A stretch of 29,824 nt of DNA from a virus. Positions 6,049-14,148 of this stretch are shown here, in pieces. Location of the stretch: IMG/VR virus record IMGVR_UViG_3300030060_000731, positions 1 through 29,824 of that record. The stretch is one strand, 5' to 3'. The notes under the pieces were generated by a model, which saw only the letters and a list, made by a program, of their open reading frames with translations, was not told where the DNA came from and did not search any database. Both the position numbers and the translations under genes were made by a program. The stretch's first letter is position 1; the number at the start of each line of letters is the position of its first letter.

Positions 6049-7797
6049 TTAACCCACTTGTCGTTGAGGCTGTCCGTAAAAGCTGCCCAAAGCGCCTAGT
6101 GTCGCCAAGCCAGTGCCTACACCCGCCTGCAACGCAGAAGGATCAGGCGTAAAGTTGGTTTGGAACTGGGTCTGCCCTGCGGGAGCCATGTTCACGAACG
6201 GCATCAAAGCTTGGTATTGAGCCAGCGGAGCCTGTTGCGCCTGCAACAAGCCAGCGCGTTGTGCATCAAGTTGCGCCTGTCGGTTCTGCTGAGCCATTCC
6301 GCCAATGCCCTGCAACGCTGCAACGTCTTGCGCCCCAGCTTGCTGTGCCTGCCCCCCAAGGCCGCTCAGGAAGCTTCCATAGCCCGTCTGAGCCGCGCCA
6401 AGCTGTTGTCCTGCCTGAGCCTGCTGTTGACCTATCTGCCCGTACTGGCCTGCTAGAGTGCCTGCTACGCCCATGCCAGTCTGTCCTGCCATCTGACGTG
6501 CTGCCGCATCTTGCTGACCCAAGCTCGAAAGTGTTTGACCTAAGCCAGTACCAGCCGCGAATCTTTGCTGAGCCATCTGGCCTAACTGACCGCCAAGCTG
6601 TTGCTGAGCACCAAGCTGTTGCTGAGCGCTCTGCTGAATGAGGTTGCCGTAGCCTGTTCCTGCTGCCAGTTTGGATTGAGCTGCCTGACCTAGCTGACCA
6701 GTCACATCACGACCTGCGCCATAGGCTTGGCCTTTCAATCCTGCCAAACCAGCCGATGCTGTTCTGGCGGCTTGTTTCTGACGCTCATCCTCTGCAATTG
6801 CAGTCTGCTGAGCTTGCTGGAAGCCCTGTGAGCGCAACGCGCCAACACCCTTTGATAAACCCCTACCCATAGCTTCGGCTCGCTCAGCGGCGCTTAGACG
6901 CGCTCTGGAGCCGAATGCTGACTCTCCCCCACTAGAAACATCACGCGCATACTGCGCTAAATCTTGTTGAGCCAAACCCTTAGTGGCGTCATCGATCATC
7001 TGTTGAACGACGGCGTCTTCGTATGGGTTTTGATATTTAGATGTGGCCTCGGCTATATCGAGTGCGCCAGTTGTTCCGCGCAATAATCCCTCAGACTCGC
7101 CCAAACCGCTTCGTAGGCGCTCGGCCTCGGTCATGCTCATGCCGACTGTGTCGGTTATGTCTCGGCCAAACTCATCGTAAGTCTTGCGGCCCTGCTGTTG
7201 AGCGCGAGCCAAGTCCATTCCAAATCTTTGGGTGTCACGCACACCTCTTCGAGATAGGTCGCTGATGTCGCCACGAAGCCGCTCTTCAGCCGCTATCGCT
7301 CTGCCTCTGCCCTGCTGCGACCCTCTCATTGAGTCCATTAGAGCGCGATCTCGTTGGTCTAATGCGAAGCGTGAGCCTTCACGAATAGACTCTAGCGCCT
7401 GCTGCGACGCTACCGCTTGATCGCTCAAACCGCTTTGTAGCGAGTCGATCCCCATCTGCCCTCGACGCATAGCCTCTTCAATAAATGGCTGTTGAGTGCC
7501 GACATTGGATCGAGCCAGTTGCATGGCCCTGATTTGGTCTGGGCTAAACCCTGCAATCTCTTGAGGTATGACGATGGGTCGGCCCTGCTCGTCAAAGAAA
7601 GTACGCTCAGCAGCTTGAAACGCGCCCGGTATGAAACCGCCTTCGCCATCTAAGCCAAACAGCAGTTGCTGGGTTATTGGGTCAAGGCGTGTTTCTGTCT
7701 TGGTTACGCCTGAAACAAAGGGCGTAGATGTATCGGCTGTGCCGCCTTCTTGAAACTTACGAACCCTTTGCAGTTGTGCTGGCGTCAGAATGCTCAT
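6049..7797 (-). CDS. Gln/Gly/Ala-rich repeat virion protein, 582 aa
   Basis: The N-terminal half (1-350) is helical and charged. Residues about 365-505 are extremely rich in Gln, Gly and Ala and contain two clear degenerate repeats of about 35 residues: GQLGQAAQSKLAAGTGYG (367-384) and GQLGQMAQQRFAAGTGLG (403-420). Weaker copies follow to about 490. The end returns to a more ordinary sequence with a short hydrophobic Gly-rich segment (residues 558-574). Its composition and its place between a membrane-active-looking protein and another ejection-type protein suggest an internal virion or ejection component. The ATG at 7797 overlaps the TGA of the upstream gene (ATGA). No enzyme motif is visible. 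Confidence 0.6.
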   Translation of the reverse strand: MSILTPAQLQRVRKFQEGGTADTSTPFVSGVTKTETRLDPITQQLLFGLDGEGGFIPGAFQAAERTFFDEQGRPIVIPQEIAGFSPDQIRAMQLARSNVGTQQPFIEEAMRRGQMGIDSLQSGLSDQAVASQQALESIREGSRFALDQRDRALMDSMRGSQQGRGRAIAAEERLRGDISDLSRRGVRDTQRFGMDLARAQQQGRKTYDEFGRDITDTVGMSMTEAERLRSGLGESEGLLRGTTGALDIAEATSKYQNPYEDAVVQQMIDDATKGLAQQDLAQYARDVSSGGESAFGSRARLSAAERAEAMGRGLSKGVGALRSQGFQQAQQTAIAEDERQKQAARTASAGLAGLKGQAYGAGRDVTGQLGQAAQSKLAAGTGYGNLIQQSAQQQLGAQQQLGGQLGQMAQQRFAAGTGLGQTLSSLGQQDAAARQMAGQTGMGVAGTLAGQYGQIGQQQAQAGQQLGAAQTGYGSFLSGLGGQAQQAGAQDVAALQGIGGMAQQNRQAQLDAQRAGLLQAQQAPLAQYQALMPFVNMAPAGQTQFQTNFTPDPSALQAGVGTGLATLGALGSFYGQPQRQVG

Positions 7798-9524
7798 TTC
7801 TTTTTAGCCCTCTTTGGCTTGGGCTTATCCGCAAACTCGGCAAACAAGTCCATCATTTCGTACATCAGCGCAGTGCCATCGCCACGGCTTTCGCTACCAT
7901 TCGGTGTCAGGGTAATAATGCCGCCATCGCCCTTCGATAGATCAAAGGCTCCCGCACCGCGAACCGCTTGGCCTGTCATAACAAACTCGCCGTCTGACAG
8001 CATGGCAGGCACATCGTCACTGGTTTCAGTGCCTTCGCCGCTGATACCGCCGTTCATGCGCTCAAAATCCTCTGTGGCTACGTTACCGCCCTTGGCGTAA
8101 GCCATTGGCATAACCATGCCGCCGTAACGCATACCAGTTGTTGCTTCTTTTTTCGGAGGTCTGCCGCCGCTTAGGGTAGGTATTGTTCCCTTTGGTAACA
8201 AACCGAACTCGACTGGGTTTGGTGCAGGCTGACCTGTGCGCCGAGCAATCTCGGCTTCAATGTTGTATCGGCCAGTAGATCCCTCTTGAGTAAGTGGGGT
8301 AAGGGCTACGCCTTTTCTGTTCTTGGCTTCATCGTAAGCCAGCTTGCCGAGCAATCCTGCTGCCGCAAGACCGCCAGCGCCACCCAGAAGCCCACCAAGA
8401 CCGCCGCTGCCTGTGCCGCTTCCTAAACCGCCGCCAAGGAAATCCCCTAGAGCGCCATAGTTGCCTTTGTTGTCAGCTCCGCCGCCACTAATTAGGTTGC
8501 TGAAGAAGTTGCCGCTTGATGATGCTGGGTTTATGCCCGGCGTTCCTAGCTGATTGAATATCTCCTCCGCGGAAAGTCCTTGAGCAGATAGCTTTTGAAA
8601 ATCCCCAATCGAAATGCCAGCTTGCTCTAAGGCTTTTATCTTGTCTGCATTACTCAAATTCAAGTATTGCTCTTGAGTCATTCCCTTCGGCAACCCACCA
8701 GCGCCTCCACCAAACAAACTGCCTATCCCAGATTTTACTCCTGAACCAAGAGCCTTAAATTTGTCAAAAAACCCTAAATCCGTAAAGCCTCCTTTCAACC
8801 CAGAAACAGCCTTGCCCCCAACGCTGCCAAGACTACCGATACCGCCTAAAGCCTTGCCAACTCCATAACCACCTAAACCACCACTTATAGCGCCCTTCAA
8901 GCCCTTACCGCCAACCACGTTGGTTGCAGCGCCGATAGCGCCAGCGACTAGAGGCCCAACACCGGGTATGAAGTTAGCCAGTGGGCCAGCTACAGGCGCT
9001 ATCTTCTTTGCAAACTTCTTGATGCTCTTGCCAAGCTTCTTGAAAAAGCCAAACTCTTCCAAGCCAGTAACTGGGTTCAGGCTTGCAATACCCATAGCCA
9101 CAACGTGACGCTCAGGGTCGATGTCCAGCTCGTTGAATCTATTCTCTACTGCGGCTTCAAACTGAGCGTCATCAAACATCTCAGGGGGAAGCACAACCTC
9201 GCCGGGTCGTAAGTGAGCCAATACCGTGTCATCACCGCGACCTTCGGCTGCAAGCATTTGCGCTTGCTCGGCCATAGGAGCGTTAGCTGCATCGCCCATG
9301 CGCTCATACATTTCTTGCTCAACGGGATCTTCTGCCATGCCCTGCTGCATCATCAGCTCGTTTAGAGCCATCTCAAGGCCAGCATTTGAGTTCTGTTGCA
9401 TCTCAGGCGCAGCTTGAGCCATTGCCATTTCAGGCATCGGCTCTACCATCCCGCCCTCAGCCATCTGAGCAGGCATGTCACCGCCAATAAGGTTTTGAAT
9501 TCGACTTTGAAGCATTGCATCCAT
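7794..9524 (-). CDS. Virion protein with amphipathic and Gly-rich membrane-active segment, 576 aa
   Basis: Residues 1-95 are Met/Gln/Ala-rich. A motif DDTVLAHLRPGEVVLP follows (98-113). Then comes a strongly cationic amphipathic helix, FFKKLGKSIKKFAKKI (160-175), and a hydrophobic Gly/Ala-rich run to about 245, including FIPGVGPLVAGAIGAA. Near the C-terminus a related motif, SDDVPAMLSDGEFVM (502-516), recurs, and the protein ends in a Lys-rich tail. The two motifs share the pattern D-x-V-x-A-x-L-x-x-GE-x-V. Such motifs and amphipathic segments are known from phage tail-associated or ejected proteins. A role in penetrating the host envelope is inferred. The start overlaps the upstream stop as TAATG. 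Confidence 0.65.
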   Translation of the reverse strand: MDAMLQSRIQNLIGGDMPAQMAEGGMVEPMPEMAMAQAAPEMQQNSNAGLEMALNELMMQQGMAEDPVEQEMYERMGDAANAPMAEQAQMLAAEGRGDDTVLAHLRPGEVVLPPEMFDDAQFEAAVENRFNELDIDPERHVVAMGIASLNPVTGLEEFGFFKKLGKSIKKFAKKIAPVAGPLANFIPGVGPLVAGAIGAATNVVGGKGLKGAISGGLGGYGVGKALGGIGSLGSVGGKAVSGLKGGFTDLGFFDKFKALGSGVKSGIGSLFGGGAGGLPKGMTQEQYLNLSNADKIKALEQAGISIGDFQKLSAQGLSAEEIFNQLGTPGINPASSSGNFFSNLISGGGADNKGNYGALGDFLGGGLGSGTGSGGLGGLLGGAGGLAAAGLLGKLAYDEAKNRKGVALTPLTQEGSTGRYNIEAEIARRTGQPAPNPVEFGLLPKGTIPTLSGGRPPKKEATTGMRYGGMVMPMAYAKGGNVATEDFERMNGGISGEGTETSDDVPAMLSDGEFVMTGQAVRGAGAFDLSKGDGGIITLTPNGSESRGDGTALMYEMMDLFAEFADKPKPKRAKKK

Positions 9525-9835
9525 TACGGTGTACTCACGGTTACAGACCCTAAGCCAAAGGTGGCAGACTGGCCTGTTGGGTAGGTTTGATGGCTATACA
9601 AATCCCTAAACGTAGTGCCATCAAACGCTTGATGTATCTCTGTTGTAGTATTGAAGATAATAGCACCTGTTGCAAACTGAAGCGTACTGATTTCATTTGC
9701 GTTGAAGTGCGGAGATATTGTGATGTCTACGCTTCCAAGGTTCAGCTCAAGCACACGAACCAATCGGTTAAACGTGCCAGACTCGACCTTGTCGCCTTGC
9801 GCGGAAGGAAGCCTTGTTTCCAAAAGGCGGCTCAT
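9524..9835 (-). CDS. Small conserved-looking virion-cluster protein, 103 aa
   Basis: The protein is beta-rich. It starts SRLLETRLPSAQGDKVE and has many Thr, Ser and aromatic residues in the second half (HQAFDGTTFRDLYSH). It has no Cys, no membrane segment and no motif I recognise. It sits between the nozzle-like gene and the amphipathic ejection-type gene, with a TAG directly followed by its ATG and a TAATG junction at its end. This tight packing argues that it is real and made with the virion proteins. A minor tail or fibre-attachment role is possible but not shown. Confidence 0.65.
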   Translation of the reverse strand: MSRLLETRLPSAQGDKVESGTFNRLVRVLELNLGSVDITISPHFNANEISTLQFATGAIIFNTTTEIHQAFDGTTFRDLYSHQTYPTGQSATFGLGSVTVSTP

Positions 9836-11728
9836 CTAGCGCCTGCCGCTTTGCTGAAGGTCTAGCCTTGTGGCACCAAGCCTCCACTTGTAACCAACCT
9901 GATCACCGCTTGATGCGTCATCATCGGATTCAAACCGCAACACCACCTGACGCGCTCGGCTTCTCAGGCTGTTGAACGTAGAGCTTTCAGTCACCTGAGT
10001 AGTGGAGTCAGTGGTCAAAGACTGGCCGGGGAAGTCTCGACGCTTCAGCACAATGTTCATGGCGGGCGTGTTGCTGACGGTGGCGTCTTTGATAAACGCA
10101 ACGTCAGGTATCATTCGTTTTACAAAAGCAAAGTTTTCGCCATCAGATATGTCAATGTCCGCTGACTCAATGAAAACGCCAGTCATCGGCTGGGTGTAAT
10201 CGTCAAAACCAGTTTCGTGGTCAAATATGCAGTTTTGGCTGCTGGTTAAACCAGCCGCCATAGGCTGATCTTCAATGCCAGCATCGATCCACGAATATCG
10301 AATCAAAGACCCGACAGACCATGTGTTCTCTTCGTAGTTGTAAATGACGTACCTAGAAATTTCGCCAGTGCCATCTGTAAGGCTTGGATAGAAAAACCAC
10401 ATCTCGCCAAACTCTGAATTCAGCCCCATGAAACACTTGAACGCCTGACCAAGATCGAGGTCTTCAAAGACGTACTCTTGCACGGTGCAAGGGAGCTTCT
10501 GGACGGCTCCGTTGTAGAAATAGAAACCTGTCTTGCTTGCGTAGTACACGCCATTTGGCGCGTTCACAGCGGCCTTGGGGCCGACAATGCCTGCGCCTTC
10601 GTTCACTAGGTTGATCGCAAAGGTAAGCGGAGGCCCGATAAAGCTCATTGAGTACAGGCTGGTATCCGTCCAAATCAGTATTTCTTGGCGCGACTTCATG
10701 CCGCCAACAATGAATGATCCGCTAGACAATCTCACAGAACCTGCGCTGTTGGTCGCCAATGGCTCAAACTGAAGCTCGTCTTCAGACGTACTAAACGCCA
10801 CAAGCATTGGGTCGATAGCGCCAGAGCGAGCATTGTTCACTATTGGATCAGCGCCAAGCACAATGAGGTGCCTGTCGGTTTCGGAGGTTATGACCTGCAA
10901 ACCGAGTGTTGGGACTAAATTTGCGCCTGTTACGCCTGAAAGCAAAACCGCCCTCTCCGAAGTTCCGCCATTCTCAAGCCATCTAAAGATGCCTGCGCCG
11001 CGTGGGTTGATGATCAGGTTTTCACCGAAATTGTCGTGCGTCCAAAGCCTGAGCTGGTTCACTGCGCTTATCGCTGATGCAGATCCGTATCCACCAGCGC
11101 CCCAAGTGCCAAGACCCCAGCCAGACCCTTGAACGTAAGTGTCTAGCCCAACATTTATCTGATACGAACCGTCAACGCCTGAGCCGCCATTGCCCGTGTC
11201 AGAAGAGTTAGCTGTAACAGTTGCGCCGTCTGTGTCTTTTGCGGTGATGGTGTAGGTGTTTGTGCCAGTCACCAACAGTATTTGATATTCTTGATTTAAC
11301 ACATCAGCCGTGATCAACCCACCAAGGCTAACCGCGCCCGAAAAAGTAACGAAATCGTTGGTTACCGCCCCATTGCTTGAGTCAGTAACCGTAATGGTTG
11401 ATGAGCCGTTGGTCGCCGCAAAGGTGATGCTGTTGGTCGAGGTCTTTCGTATCGGCGTTACGTCGTAATAGTTGTTGCCTTCCTCGATGTAGTATTTAAC
11501 TGTGGTGCCTAAGCCAAGGTAGCGGGTTCCCGCCAAAGATATCCAGCTATGCAGTGCGCGGCACGACCCAAGAAATGATTGAGTTCCACGTTTATACCAG
11601 CCGCCCACTTTCTCTGGGCGACCCTTTCGGAATCGAATAAGGTTTCCGTCTACCCATCCGCCTTTGGCGGCTAAGTCGGTTTCTTCTTTATTGATTCCCG
11701 GCTGAAAATCTATCCTTGATAATGGCAT
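9836..11728 (-). CDS. Tail nozzle / stabilisation-type protein, 630 aa
   Basis: The protein is almost all beta and aromatic-rich. It opens with RIDFQPGINKEETDLAAKGG and then RFRKGRPEKVGGW, an N-terminus I associate with phage tail tube or nozzle-class proteins (functional counterparts of T7 gp12 and P22 gp10). Residues about 95-190 form a Thr/Ser/Gly-rich beta insertion resembling a phage Ig-like or carbohydrate-facing module (ATNGSSTITVTDSSNGAVTN). The remainder has repeated W/Y-containing strands compatible with a propeller. It follows the adaptor genes, as expected for the distal tail. The family match is from memory of the pattern, not a search. No good ribosome site precedes the ATG at 11728; it lies six bases past the upstream stop. 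Confidence 0.65.
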   Translation of the reverse strand: MPLSRIDFQPGINKEETDLAAKGGWVDGNLIRFRKGRPEKVGGWYKRGTQSFLGSCRALHSWISLAGTRYLGLGTTVKYYIEEGNNYYDVTPIRKTSTNSITFAATNGSSTITVTDSSNGAVTNDFVTFSGAVSLGGLITADVLNQEYQILLVTGTNTYTITAKDTDGATVTANSSDTGNGGSGVDGSYQINVGLDTYVQGSGWGLGTWGAGGYGSASAISAVNQLRLWTHDNFGENLIINPRGAGIFRWLENGGTSERAVLLSGVTGANLVPTLGLQVITSETDRHLIVLGADPIVNNARSGAIDPMLVAFSTSEDELQFEPLATNSAGSVRLSSGSFIVGGMKSRQEILIWTDTSLYSMSFIGPPLTFAINLVNEGAGIVGPKAAVNAPNGVYYASKTGFYFYNGAVQKLPCTVQEYVFEDLDLGQAFKCFMGLNSEFGEMWFFYPSLTDGTGEISRYVIYNYEENTWSVGSLIRYSWIDAGIEDQPMAAGLTSSQNCIFDHETGFDDYTQPMTGVFIESADIDISDGENFAFVKRMIPDVAFIKDATVSNTPAMNIVLKRRDFPGQSLTTDSTTQVTESSTFNSLRSRARQVVLRFESDDDASSGDQVGYKWRLGATRLDLQQSGRR

Positions 11729-11734
11729 TTGGCA

Positions 11735-12163
11735 TTAGGCCAACCGAATGATTGCGCCAGTCGCTGTTGGGCTTGGGAAAACAACGGTAAAGTTGCCAGC
11801 GGTAGATGTCTTATCACCGCCAAAGTCGATGATAGCAACCGCCTTATCAGACTGGGTGTCATTAAAAATCATACAGCCCCTTGCAGTGACTGTTGCCGTG
11901 CCGAAAGTCAGGTCTGCAAAATCGCATACAGCAGTAGTTCCGCTAAGCACGGGCGTTACGCTGGTTAAGGCGTTGCCGCCGCTAGTGTAGTTTGTGCCGC
12001 TGGCTTGACCTGTTGTAGTAAAAGCCGTAGTAGCAGCGCCCAGTGTTGCGCTGGAGGTGTAAAGCGCAAGCTTAAAGCTGTTGCCGCTTGTCGCTGTAAA
12101 GTTGTGAGTGCCAACAAGCACTTCCTGCTTGAATGACGAACAAATTGCAGATGTGATAGCCAT
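11735..12163 (-). CDS. Small beta-rich virion protein, 142 aa
   Basis: The product begins MAITSAICSSFKQEVLVGTH and is dominated by Thr, Ser, Ala and Gly with alternating beta strands. The final third has DKAVAIIDFGGDKTSTAGNF. I recognise this as a small protein repeatedly found in aquatic phage tail clusters, but it has no established function. An excellent ribosome site AAGGAG precedes the ATG at 12163, inside the end of the upstream gene. High expression is therefore likely, compatible with a structural subunit, a decoration protein or a tail accessory. There is no signal peptide, despite the Ala/Ser-rich start. Confidence 0.7.
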   Translation of the reverse strand: MAITSAICSSFKQEVLVGTHNFTATSGNSFKLALYTSSATLGAATTAFTTTGQASGTNYTSGGNALTSVTPVLSGTTAVCDFADLTFGTATVTARGCMIFNDTQSDKAVAIIDFGGDKTSTAGNFTVVFPSPTATGAIIRLA

Positions 12164-12164
12164 G

Positions 12165-12452
12165 TCAAAGCTCCTTTATGATGTTAGCCATGTCCTCATG
12201 GCCCTGAGCACTAAGCTTACCCCTAATTGTGACACGATCTGAGGTAATTGCATTACGAATTCCGTTCAATAGTACGTCATAAATGTATTTTCTGAAAGCC
12301 AACGCTTGTTGCCTGACATGAGGCTCCGCGTGTTCTGACACAGACACAATCTTGTTCGTAAGCTGCTCAGCCCAAAACTCAGGGGTGTGACCCTCGTTTT
12401 CGGTAGTAAAAACCATGACGCTGCCAAGCTCAATGTTTCCTTGTTCACCCAT
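12165..12452 (-). CDS. Conserved phage protein, 95 aa, helical
   Basis: The protein is mainly helical. The middle contains AEQLTNKIVSVSEHAEP and RQQALAFRKYIYDVLLNGI, and the end RGKLSAQGHEDMANIIKEL. This arrangement matches a short phage protein I associate with virion clusters of aquatic phages, without known function. Its last codons (AAG GAG) double as the ribosome site of the next gene, and the ATG at 12452 follows an AAGGGA motif and the upstream stop. Translational coupling in both directions is therefore clear. Confidence 0.65.
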   Translation of the reverse strand: MGEQGNIELGSVMVFTTENEGHTPEFWAEQLTNKIVSVSEHAEPHVRQQALAFRKYIYDVLLNGIRNAITSDRVTIRGKLSAQGHEDMANIIKEL

Positions 12453-12454
12453 GT

Positions 12455-13177
12455 CTATCCCTTATACGGCTCTGGTGAGCGTGGCAGCTCAATGGTTTCT
12501 AGGTTGTGTTTTTTAACCATGCTGGCAAGCTCGGATCGATTACACACAACCCACTCGCCCTGCGGGTCTGGCATAGCAATCTTTGGGTTAGCCAGCCTGT
12601 GGAAGCCATACAGTCTTTCTTCGAGATCGACGTTTTGATCTAACAACGAAGACCTTGGGCTAACGCCCACCTTGACGCCTATAGAAATGAGCTTGCATAT
12701 CCAAAACTCAAGACACGCTCTGCCTGCCTCCGCAAAGTGCAGATTGTTTTTGTACGAGAAATCCATGCCAAAAAGGTCTACCTGACCGACTTTGTTGTAG
12801 GCTGCAAAAGCCAGTGAGTAAGCAACCGTAGTGTTTAAGTAGGCGCAGCGTTGGTCTTTGATGACCTCTTCTATAGGAAACACAGTCAACGCAGGTACGC
12901 GCTCGTCTAGCTCGCAAGTATAGATCGGCTTGTCAAATGTGGGCAGAAGCTTGCGCATAACGCCAGTCTGGTTACCCGCATCATCTGTATCCAGAAATCT
13001 GCTGGCTGGGTCGAGCATAAACACTCGGTCACACTCAAAAACCGATAAGGCCGAGTTGATAACCCAGACCTCATCCCACTCTTCGCTGTTTTCTTTGCCG
13101 ATTACATAGTCGATCTGAGAGGCTCCCAGACCGATGATTGCTATTCTTTTGCCTTCAAGCTCTTTGATTGGTTCCAA
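12455..13177 (-). CDS. Rossmann-like protein resembling DUF115/MptE-type transferases
   Basis: The 240-residue product starts at TTG (13177), preceded by AGGGG. No ATG is available before the first strand. A nucleotide-binding-like turn, RIAIIGLGASQ (11-21), opens an alpha/beta domain. Later, NTTVAYSLAFAAYNKVG (115-131) and DLFGMDFSY (134-142) resemble the D-L-x-G-x-D-x-S-Y region of DUF115/MptE-like and related glycosyltransferase or pyrophosphokinase folds. Such proteins act on sugars or pterins; a role in modifying virion glycans or host surface sugars would be consistent, but the substrate is unknown. It is lodged between small tail genes and the adaptors, so it looks like an enzymatic passenger co-expressed with the virion. 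Confidence in the fold is moderate, in function low. Confidence 0.6.
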   Translation of the reverse strand: MEPIKELEGKRIAIIGLGASQIDYVIGKENSEEWDEVWVINSALSVFECDRVFMLDPASRFLDTDDAGNQTGVMRKLLPTFDKPIYTCELDERVPALTVFPIEEVIKDQRCAYLNTTVAYSLAFAAYNKVGQVDLFGMDFSYKNNLHFAEAGRACLEFWICKLISIGVKVGVSPRSSLLDQNVDLEERLYGFHRLANPKIAMPDPQGEWVVCNRSELASMVKKHNLETIELPRSPEPYKG

Positions 13178-13828
13178 TTAGGTCACCCCTGTACGCAATA
13201 AGTCATATCTGAATTCATCGCGGGTGTTTCGGCCTTCACTCAGATTCTTCATCCGAGAAACAGCTTCCTTGAACCGCGCTTCAAAATTGGCAATTACGTC
13301 AGGAGTTTCTTTAAGGAAAATAGCACCCTCAACTAACGTGCCGTACAGCAGTGCGTCGGGGTGATCAGTTGAAAGCACAGTGGTTCCACTGTCTGAGCCT
13401 ACCGTCAGGGACGCAGGCTTGTGCAGATAGTGAAGCTCAACCGTGTAGTTCGAGTTTGGTACAGGCGACATCTCAAAGGCCGACTCATCAAACAAAGAGT
13501 AATACTTTGGCTGACCAGTGACTGTGGATGTAGGGCTGTACTCTTTCAAAAAAGACGGGTGCTTGAAATCAAGATAAATGTACTTGTTGTTACCATCAAT
13601 TATGGCAAGCGAAAACGGTGCAAAAAAATCACTTGGTGTTGCCAGAAACCGATTGCCTGATGAGGCCGTGCCTTGCACGTTCTTACGCTGCTCAGGAAGC
13701 TGCACCATCTTGAAGATGCGGCTTTCCGACTCTTGAATGAACGTGTTGAGCTGGCTCGTAAACGTGGTTTCTGAAACCTGCAAATAATCTTGAACTGCTG
13801 TTTTCAGCGTTGCCAATGTAAAACTCAT
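13178..13828 (-). CDS. Putative head-tail adaptor-like protein, 216 aa
   Basis: The N-terminal half is helical: TLKTAVQDYLQVSETTF, then LNTFIQESESRIFKMVQLPE. It is followed by a beta segment with FLATPSDFFAPFSL and a C-terminal helix pair (FEARFKEAVSRMKNLSEG). This order, helices that contact the neck followed by a small beta domain, is typical of a conserved phage family usually annotated as adaptor or neck protein. The ATG at 13828 overlaps the upstream stop (ATGA), and GGAGG is ten bases ahead. Its neighbours are another neck-type protein and the P22 gp4-like gene, so a role joining portal and tail is likely. Confidence 0.6.
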   Translation of the reverse strand: MSFTLATLKTAVQDYLQVSETTFTSQLNTFIQESESRIFKMVQLPEQRKNVQGTASSGNRFLATPSDFFAPFSLAIIDGNNKYIYLDFKHPSFLKEYSPTSTVTGQPKYYSLFDESAFEMSPVPNSNYTVELHYLHKPASLTVGSDSGTTVLSTDHPDALLYGTLVEGAIFLKETPDVIANFEARFKEAVSRMKNLSEGRNTRDEFRYDLLRTGVT

Positions 13829-14148
13829 GACGTGGTTACCTCCACAGCGCCAACACTACACGTTAGTCCAAAAGTTTGCAAAGTTGTGCCTAAAATACCA
13901 TTACCAACATTGGTGTAGACGGTAAAAAAATTGTTGTCGTTGCCATCGGCAGCTTGGTCTGGCCTAGACACTTGCAAAGCCTGTGGGTCTGCGGGTACAG
14001 GCTTGGGCATGAGCTGAGGGTGCTTGGGTGACCACTGATCTGGGCCAACCAAAAAGCCGTCCCACGTCATCTTCATATCTTTCAAGCGATAGCGAAACCC
14101 TGTGATATCACAGATTCCGTAGGCCCGATGGTTGGATGCGAAAGCCAT
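13825..14148 (-). CDS. Conserved neck-region protein, 107 aa
   Basis: The first half has the pattern ICDITGFRYRLKDMKMTWDG followed by GPDQWSPKHPQLMP and then DPQALQVSRPD. This combination (C-D-x-T-G-F-x-Y, later H-P-Q and D-P-Q-A-L-x-x-x-R-P-D) identifies a phage family usually found beside head-tail adaptor genes; its role is unknown. The C-terminal third is a separate beta segment with hydrophobic strands. Only one Cys lies in the CDxTG turn, so it is not a zinc ribbon. Junctions on both sides are overlapping (TAATG and ATGA). Confidence 0.65.
   Translation of the reverse strand: MAFASNHRAYGICDITGFRYRLKDMKMTWDGFLVGPDQWSPKHPQLMPKPVPADPQALQVSRPDQAADGNDNNFFTVYTNVGNGILGTTLQTFGLTCSVGAVEVTTS

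Noticed and set aside
8920-9108. Plus-strand frames opposite the large virion genes (for example 62-185 residues)
   Set aside because: They are mirror readings of codon-biased minus-strand genes, without ribosome sites or recognisable products.
13825-14148. Zinc ribbon in the 107-residue neck protein
   Set aside because: Only one Cys lies in the CDxTG turn and the partner Cys is absent. The family recalled has this turn without metal ligands.
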